From Burkholderiales bacterium (GTDB taxonomy: Bacteria > Pseudomonadota > Gammaproteobacteria > Burkholderiales > SG8-41): 64,000 nt of DNA. The notes beneath the pieces are model-generated. The model searched no databases. It was not told the origin of the DNA and saw only the letters and a list, made by a program, of their open reading frames with translations. Shown here in pieces: positions 59,107-64,000 of the stretch. Position 1 is the stretch's first letter. Each line of letters begins with the position of its first letter. The DNA lies in the NCBI GenBank assembly GCA_030684405.1, contig JAUXYA010000021.1:62001-126000 (forward strand), written 5' to 3'. Position numbers and translations under genes: made by a program.

Positions 59107-60591
59107 TCAGGCGTTGGATTCGGCAAACCACGGCGCACGCGCAGCCATGATGAGGATTTTTACGCGTTCGGCGTCGAGACCTGTCAATTCGACAAGATCA
59201 TCGGTTGCGAAATCGGCGAGATCGTCCTGCGTGGCAACACCCTTGGATGCCAGCATCCGCGCGGTTTCGTTGTCCATGCCTTCGACCTTCATCAGGTCTT
59301 CGATGTCGTGTTCAACTTTCTCTTCGCTGGCAATTGCCTGCGTCAGCAGTGCATTTCGCGCACGGCTGCGAAGCTCGTTGACAGTGGCTTCGTCAAAAGC
59401 CTCGATTTCCAACATCTCGTTAAGCGGCACGTAAGCCACTTCCTCCAGGGTGGAAAAACCTTCCTGGGCCAGGATGTCCGCGACTTCCTCATCGACATCG
59501 AGTTTTTCCATGAACTCGGACCTCGTGCGCGAAGTTTCCTCTTCGCTCTTTTTCTGCGCATCAACCTCGGTCATCAGGTTGATCTCCCAGCCGGTCAGCT
59601 CAGCCGCAAGCCGCACGTTCTGCCCGTTGCGTCCTATCGCCTGCGCCAGATTCTCCTCGTCGACAACGATATCCATGCTGTGCTTTTCTTCATCAACGAC
59701 GATGCTGCTCACTTCCGCGGGCGCAAGCGCATTGATGACGAACTGCGCCGGATCCGCATTCCAGAGCACGATATCGACGCGTTCCTGCGCAAGTTCCGCA
59801 GTAACAGCCTGCACCCTCGATCCGCGCATGCCAACACAGGTGCCGATGGGATCGATTCTTGAGTCCTTGGAATGCACCGCAATCTTGGCGCGCGAGCCAG
59901 GATCACGGGCCGCCCCCTTGATCTCTAGCAGCCCTTCCTCGATCTCCGGAACCTCGAGCTCGAACAGCTTCGCAATGAACTCGGGTGCCGTACGCGACAG
60001 GATAAGGTGCGGGCCACGCGCCTGCCGGTCAACCTTCCAGACATAAGCCCGCACACGGTCACCCAGGCGAAGATTTTCCTTGGGAATCATCTGGTCACGC
60101 GGCAATACCGCCTCCAGGCGACCGGATTCGACGATCGCGTTGCCGCGCTCCATGCGCTTGATCACGCCGGTGACGAGGTGCTCGTTGCGCGCCAGAAAAT
60201 CATTCAGGATCTGCTCGCGCTCGGCGTCGCGGATTTTCTGTACGATGACCTGCTTGGCGGTCTGAGCCCCGATGCGACCGACGTCCATGCCCTCCAGCGG
60301 TTCCTCGATGAATTCGCCCACCTCAGCTTCTGCATCCTCCTCCTGCGCCTCGTGCAGCTTGTACTGGAGGGAAGGAAATTCGATGTCCTCGTTCTTGACG
60401 ATTTCCCAGCGGCGGAAAAACGAAAACTCGCCAGTAGTGCGGTCGATCGATGCGCGGATGTCCACATCTTCAGTGAATTTCTTCTTGGCCGCAGAAGCCA
60501 GTGCGAGTTCAAGCGCGGCAAAGACGATGTCCTTGTCGACGTTCTTTTCGCGCGCCAGCGCATCAACCAACAGCAGAATTTCACGACCCAT
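59107..60591 (-). CDS. nusA: Transcription termination/antitermination protein NusA
   Basis: A 494-residue NusA. The N-terminal RNA-polymerase-binding domain ([20 protein letters not shown]) is followed by S1 and two KH domains ([58 protein letters not shown]) and two acidic C-terminal repeats ([20 protein letters not shown]). It modulates pausing, termination and antitermination. It is 14 bases after rimP; a hairpin-T7 structure in the operon leader may serve autoregulation. Confidence 0.98.
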   Translation of the reverse strand: MGREILLLVDALAREKNVDKDIVFAALELALASAAKKKFTEDVDIRASIDRTTGEFSFFRRWEIVKNEDIEFPSLQYKLHEAQEEDAEAEVGEFIEEPLEGMDVGRIGAQTAKQVIVQKIRDAEREQILNDFLARNEHLVTGVIKRMERGNAIVESGRLEAVLPRDQMIPKENLRLGDRVRAYVWKVDRQARGPHLILSRTAPEFIAKLFELEVPEIEEGLLEIKGAARDPGSRAKIAVHSKDSRIDPIGTCVGMRGSRVQAVTAELAQERVDIVLWNADPAQFVINALAPAEVSSIVVDEEKHSMDIVVDEENLAQAIGRNGQNVRLAAELTGWEINLMTEVDAQKKSEEETSRTRSEFMEKLDVDEEVADILAQEGFSTLEEVAYVPLNEMLEIEAFDEATVNELRSRARNALLTQAIASEEKVEHDIEDLMKVEGMDNETARMLASKGVATQDDLADFATDDLVELTGLDAERVKILIMAARAPWFAESNA

Positions 60592-60605
60592 GTTCCATCT
60601 CCCGC

Positions 60606-61034
60606 TCAGAGCGCCGGCACCAGCCGCGCCTTGTCCACATTGCCGAGGTCCAGCGACAGTACATGTCCGTCGACTTCCAGACCCACTTTTCCTTCATCCG
60701 CATCGCACAGCACGCCGACAAAATTACGCTGCCCTTCTACGGGAACCCTCAATTTCAACTTGGCTTTCTGCCCGGCAAACCGCGCGAAATCCCGCGCCGT
60801 GCGCAGCGGCCTGTCCAGCCCCGGCGACGAAACCTCCAGGCGCTCATATCCAACGTTCTCCACCGCAAAAAGCCGGCTGAGATGGTTGCTCACCAGCGCA
60901 CAGTCATCGACGTTTATGCCGCCCGCTTTGTCGATGAAAACGCGCAACAGCGCCCCTTTTGCGGAACGTTCCAGTTCCACAAGCTCATAGCCCAATCCGG
61001 ACAGCGTTTTATCGAGTAAACCCTGCAAATCCAT
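60606..61034 (-). CDS. rimP: Ribosome maturation factor RimP
   Basis: A 142-residue factor for 30S assembly. The start is the ATG at 61034 ([20 protein letters not shown]); longer upstream readings cross a terminator-like structure. The pattern [36 protein letters not shown] and the C-terminal [13 protein letters not shown] barrel is characteristic. It is the first gene of the rimP-nusA-infB-rbfA-truB-rpsO-pnp string. Confidence 0.97.
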   Translation of the reverse strand: MDLQGLLDKTLSGLGYELVELERSAKGALLRVFIDKAGGINVDDCALVSNHLSRLFAVENVGYERLEVSSPGLDRPLRTARDFARFAGQKAKLKLRVPVEGQRNFVGVLCDADEGKVGLEVDGHVLSLDLGNVDKARLVPAL

Positions 61035-61055
61035 GCAAAATACAGCGCCACAAAC

Positions 61056-61075
61056 AAAAAAAGGGCGATCCGCCC
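61056..61075 (-). terminator. Terminator-like hairpin in the rimP leader
   Basis: On the minus strand GGGCG, loop GAT, CGCCC is followed by seven T, 21 bases ahead of the rimP ATG. An additional upstream GGGCGG (about 61085-61090) could compete for the same CGCCC. It has no gene to terminate on that strand, so it may be an attenuator of the rimP-nusA operon. The stem is only 5 bp, so this is a moderate call. Confidence 0.5.
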
Positions 61076-61251
61076 ATCCGTGTGTGCCGCCCAATCCTGT
61101 TTTACAGAACTTTGAAGTATAACAAAATTTTGCTATCCGTCCAATAAATGGCAACCTCACCACTCTGTCAGTAGAAAATTAATATTTCATTATTAATCAT
61201 ATAGTTAAGTGGCATTTTTGCAATGAGATCAATTTGATTTCAAGGCATCGC

Positions 61252-61279
61252 TTGCGACAGTCCAATGACTGTATATAAT
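61252..61279 (+). promoter_or_regulatory. lexA promoter overlapping the LexA box
   Basis: TTGCGA at 61252-61257, 16 bases, then a perfect TATAAT at 61274-61279. The -10 hexamer lies wholly inside the LexA box, and initiation 7 bases downstream would fall at about 61286-61287, the first base of the lexA ATG. The message is therefore predicted to be leaderless; no Shine-Dalgarno sequence precedes the ATG. Confidence 0.65.
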
Positions 61280-61284
61280 TACAG
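61269..61284 (+). promoter_or_regulatory. LexA-binding SOS box
   Basis: CTGTATATAATTACAG, a near-perfect LexA operator (CTGT-N8-ACAG), ends two bases before the lexA start codon. It covers the -10 of the predicted promoter, so LexA would block its own and imuA transcription. Confidence 0.92.
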
Positions 61285-61286
61285 TC

Positions 61287-61931
61287 ATGAAAACCAATGA
61301 CCATACAAACGCCAGCGAAGCCCAGAGGGCGCTGACCCCGCGCCAAGTCGAGATCCTGCGGCTGATTGAAGCACACGTCGAGGAATCCGGCTTCCCGCCG
61401 ACCCGCGCCGAAATCTGCAGTGCCATGGGCTTCAGTTCGCCCAATGCCGCGGAGACCCATCTTCGTGCCCTGGAACGCAAGGGCGTCATTGAGATGACCT
61501 CGGGCGCCTCGCGGGGAATCCGTCTGATGCAGCAGTTGCAGTCCACGCTGCCAGTCATCGGACGCGTAGCCGCGGGAAGCCCGATGCTCGCCGAGCAAAA
61601 CGTGGAACAGCGCTATCGCGTCGATCCTGCTCTTTTCGAACCGGCTGCCGATTATCTGCTTCGCGTGCGCGGTATGAGCATGCGCGATGCCGGCATCCTC
61701 GAAGGCGATTTATTGGCTGTTCATCGCACTCCAAATTTCCGCTCCGGGCAGATTGTCGTGGCACGACTGCATGACGAAGTCACGGTCAAACGCATTCATC
61801 GCAACCGGAACATGGTGGAGCTTCTGCCGGAAAATCCCGAATTCCAGCCCATCATTGTCGACCTGAAGCGGGAACCCCTGGAAATCGAAGGCATCGCAGT
61901 CGGCGTGATCCGTAACGGCAAATGGTCGTAA
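61287..61931 (+). CDS. lexA: SOS repressor LexA
   Basis: A 214-residue LexA. The winged helix DNA-binding domain reads [40 protein letters not shown]. The self-cleavage site is in [12 protein letters not shown] (Ala-Gly bond), the catalytic Ser in [15 protein letters not shown] and the Lys in [10 protein letters not shown]. RecA filaments trigger cleavage after DNA damage. The ATG at 61287 follows its own operator directly; imuA begins 4 bases after its stop. Confidence 0.98.
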   Translation: MKTNDHTNASEAQRALTPRQVEILRLIEAHVEESGFPPTRAEICSAMGFSSPNAAETHLRALERKGVIEMTSGASRGIRLMQQLQSTLPVIGRVAAGSPMLAEQNVEQRYRVDPALFEPAADYLLRVRGMSMRDAGILEGDLLAVHRTPNFRSGQIVVARLHDEVTVKRIHRNRNMVELLPENPEFQPIIVDLKREPLEIEGIAVGVIRNGKWS

Positions 61932-61935
61932 AGCC

Positions 61936-62640
61936 GTGCAGCACCATCCGCTATCGCTGGATGAGATCCTGCGTCGCCTCGATATCTGGCGCGGACGCGG
62001 CTGCGCAGCAGTCAGATCCGACAGCGTCTCCACAGGCCACGCGGAACTCGATGCGGTGCTGCCAGGCGGCGGCTGGCACGCAGGCGCACTGACCGAAATC
62101 TTCGTCGAACGGCAGGGCATCGGCGAACTGCAACTGCTGATGCCTGCAGCTTCCCGGCTCACGCGCAAGGGACGCTGGCTGGCGCTGATAGCACCGCCTT
62201 ACGTGCCCTATGCGCCGGCACTGGCTGCTTGCGGTGTTGATTTGCAGCATGTGCTGCTGCGCCCTGCAGGCAGCGCTGAACAGTCCTGGGCCTGCGAGCA
62301 GCTTCTGGAATCCGGACAATGCGGCATTGTGTTGATGTGGCCCGGAGCGGCCGAACAGAACGCCCTGCGCCGACTCCAGCACAAGACGAAAAACAGTAAT
62401 GCCGTGACAGTGCTCTATCGCCCGCGACGGGCGCAGCCTTGCCCCACAGCAGCTTTGCGGCTGCATGTCAGCAAACGCGAAAGCCATGCGGTCGTGCACG
62501 TGCTGAAACGCGGCGGCAGCGGCGTTGCCAACCCCGTGCGCCTCGACCTGCAGGCGGCGCTGACCCGCAGAACCCCGGCCCTGGCGGAGCATTCCGCAAC
62601 ACTCGCGCTATTGCCGGCGCCGCTGCAGTCCGCACACTGA
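61936..62640 (+). CDS. imuA: ImuA (SOS mutagenesis cassette)
   Basis: A 234-residue RecA/SulA-like protein. Strands and helices match ImuA: LDEILRRLDIWRGRG, GHAELDAVLPGGGWHAGALT, EIFVERQGIGELQLLMPAAS, then the LIAPPYVPYAPALAACGVDL pattern. The Walker A is degenerate, as in the family. It starts with GTG 5 bases after lexA, under the same SOS box. In other bacteria it works with ImuB and DnaE2 in translesion synthesis; here ImuB is a remnant and no dnaE2 is seen. Confidence 0.85.
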   Translation: MQHHPLSLDEILRRLDIWRGRGCAAVRSDSVSTGHAELDAVLPGGGWHAGALTEIFVERQGIGELQLLMPAASRLTRKGRWLALIAPPYVPYAPALAACGVDLQHVLLRPAGSAEQSWACEQLLESGQCGIVLMWPGAAEQNALRRLQHKTKNSNAVTVLYRPRRAQPCPTAALRLHVSKRESHAVVHVLKRGGSGVANPVRLDLQAALTRRTPALAEHSATLALLPAPLQSAH

Positions 62641-62645
62641 ACTGA

Positions 62646-63044
62646 CGGCGCAGCTGTCAGGGTGCGCAACAGCTGAACTGGAAACTGCATCATGAACGCC
62701 GGAGGCCGACCTCTCTGACGATGGATTTGGCCAGTCTCAGCCGCGATGCAGGACATCTGCTGGTCCTGCTGCGCGAGTGAATGTCGGGTACGGTCCTGCA
62801 GCAGCCGGTGACTGCAATCGAGCTTGTCTGCACCCGCCAGCGGACCCTGCTGGACAGGCTACGGGCACGGCTGGGCCCGGCAGTAGTCAACGGTCTGGAA
62901 CAACGCATGGATCATCGCCCGGAGCGTGCATGGCATGCCTGCAGTCCCGAACCCGGCAGGCGAACGCAGGCAGCCATCCCGGCTTTGCTTGGAAAGCTGG
63001 CTATCGAGGGACTTCCACTGAAACGCAGCCCTCAGAGTGTGTAA
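62646..63044 (+). pseudogene. imuB: imuB remnant (C-terminal third only)
   Basis: One frame running from just after imuA to 63044 reads like the end of ImuB, the Y-family-like polymerase partner: QLNWKLHHERRRPTSLTMDL, then ASLSRDAGHLLVLLRE, an in-frame TGA (62778-62780), then QQPVTAIELVCTRQ, LDRLRARLGPAVVNGLEQ and MDHRPERAWHACSPEPG. The whole N-terminal polymerase part is missing. The fragment starts where imuA stops, as if a deletion removed the intervening DNA. Its end overlaps the trpS 3' end by 13 bases. Confidence 0.7.
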
Positions 63045-64000
63045 TCCAGCCCCATCACCTCGCGCACGTCGCGCAGCGTCTCCTGCGCCAGCTTGCGCGC
63101 CTTTTCGCAGCCATCCGCGATGATGTTGCGCACCAGAGTCGGATCGTCAAGGAAACGCTCGGCACGCTCGCGCATCGGCTTCTGCTCGGCAACGATCGCA
63201 TCGATCACCGGCTGCTTGCACTCGAGACAGCCGATTCCGGCACTGCGGCAGCCCTCCTGCACCCATTTTTTCCTGTCGTCGTCGGAATACACCTGGTGGA
63301 GCAGCCACACCGGACACTTCTCGGGATCGCCCGGGTCCGTGCGCTTCACGCGCGCCGGATCGGTGGGCATGGTCTTCACTTTCCTTGCCACCTCTTCTGG
63401 ACTTTCGCGAAGCGCGATGGTGTTGTTGTACGACTTGGACATTTTCTGCCCGTCCAGGCCGGGCATTTTCGCTGAATCGGTCAGCAGCGCCTGCGGCTCG
63501 GTCAGGATAACCTTGCCACCGCCCTCGATGTAGCCGAACAGACGCTCGCGGTCGCCCAGTGGCAGGTTCTGGGTTTCCTCAAGCAGCGCACGCGCGGCAG
63601 CCAGGGCATCGTCATTGCCTTTTTCCAGATAGTCGGTGCGCAACTTTCGATACAGCTTGCCGCGCTTTGCGCCGAGCTTCTTGATCGCGGATTCCGCCTT
63701 TTCCTCGAACCCGGGTTCACGCCCGAACACGTGATTAAAACGCCGCGCGATCTCGCGGGTGATCTCGACATGCGGCACCTGGTCTTCGCCAACCGGCACC
63801 AGGCTCGCGCGGTAGATCAGGATGTCGGCGCTCTGCAACAGCGGGTAACCCAGAAAGCCATACGTGGCCAAATCCTTTTCCGCCAGCCTCTCCTGCTGAT
63901 CCTTGTAGGTCGGCACCCGTTCCAGCCAGGACAGCGGTGTAATCATCGACAGCAGCAGATGCAATTCTGCGTGTTCCGGTACCTTCGACTGTATGAACAG
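63032..64000 (-). CDS. trpS: Tryptophanyl-tRNA synthetase, C-terminal part
   Basis: TrpRS charges tRNA-Trp. The gene enters from the right edge; about 322 residues are present, from LFIQSKVPEHAELH onward, so the HIGH-motif N terminus is outside the window. Class I features here are the Trp/tRNA-binding YPLLQSADILIYRASLVPVG, the DQVPHVEITREIARRFN segment and the KMSKS loop DGQKMSKSYNNTIAL. The C terminus has extra Cys (EGCRSAGIGCLECKQPV), a common TrpRS variant. It is convergent with the imuB remnant. Confidence 0.97.
   Translation of the reverse strand: MFIQSKVPEHAELHLLLSMITPLSWLERVPTYKDQQERLAEKDLATYGFLGYPLLQSADILIYRASLVPVGEDQVPHVEITREIARRFNHVFGREPGFEEKAESAIKKLGAKRGKLYRKLRTDYLEKGNDDALAAARALLEETQNLPLGDRERLFGYIEGGGKVILTEPQALLTDSAKMPGLDGQKMSKSYNNTIALRESPEEVARKVKTMPTDPARVKRTDPGDPEKCPVWLLHQVYSDDDRKKWVQEGCRSAGIGCLECKQPVIDAIVAEQKPMRERAERFLDDPTLVRNIIADGCEKARKLAQETLRDVREVMGLDYTL

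Overview
The window comes from a GC-rich betaproteobacterium. The chromosomal flanks carry guaA-guaB, ratA-smpB, dksA, a rpsO-pnp / truB-rbfA-infB-nusA-rimP translation block, lexA-imuA and trpS, with beta-type protein sequences. I would not go below class from sequence alone (Rhodocyclales or Nitrosomonadales-like groups are plausible).

Left flank (1-8927): a P-type cation ATPase cut by the window edge, a universal stress protein, a degenerate-looking MarC-type membrane gene, the GMP branch of purine synthesis (guaB, guaA, both leftward), a DUF4124 protein, RnfH-like and RatA proteins, and SmpB.

Prophage (about 8928-51675, 42.7 kb): a complete-looking siphovirus-type prophage inserted exactly at the 3' end of tRNA-His. 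A 7-bp direct repeat (TGGGGTG, the last seven bases of the tRNA) lies at both ends, and a large serine recombinase reads into the right end. Nearly all phage genes run leftward in overlapping ATGA/TGATG/GTGA chains. From right to left: packaging (zinc-ribbon protein, terminase), portal, a MuF-type head protein with a C-terminal HExxH domain, a Mu-I-type protease/scaffold fused to the major capsid protein, connectors, a lysis cassette (amidase, two small membrane proteins, Rz with an embedded Rz1), tail tube, G/GT tail chaperones joined by a -1 frameshift at A AAA AAC, tape measure, tail-tip genes, an I-J-like host-specificity protein and a fibre. An immunity-like switch follows at 24.4-24.9 kb (two divergent Arc-type repressors around symmetrical operators, plus a CII-family protein). 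The early region then holds many tiny genes, a tyrosine recombinase, a coiled-coil/winged-helix protein, a HerA/FtsK-type ATPase coupled to an unusual 627-residue array of about eight or nine helix-turn-helix units, an HNH nuclease, a P4-alpha-like primase-helicase, an iteron array that looks like a replication origin, an ASCH protein, a second tyrosine recombinase and a terminal DNA-binding protein.

Right flank (51676-64000): tRNA-His and tRNA-Arg (leftward, with a clear sigma70 promoter), dksA, then the leftward block pnp-rpsO-truB-rbfA-infB-nusA-rimP. Divergently there is lexA, whose promoter -10 lies inside its own LexA box next to the start codon, then imuA and a decayed fragment of imuB. 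trpS enters from the right edge.

The most novel-looking parts are the helix-turn-helix array/ATPase pair, the iteron origin beside the primase-helicase, the attachment site placed in the recombinase reading frame, and the metallopeptidase-tailed head protein. All coordinates and motifs were read by eye. Family assignments are from recognised motifs, not database searches.
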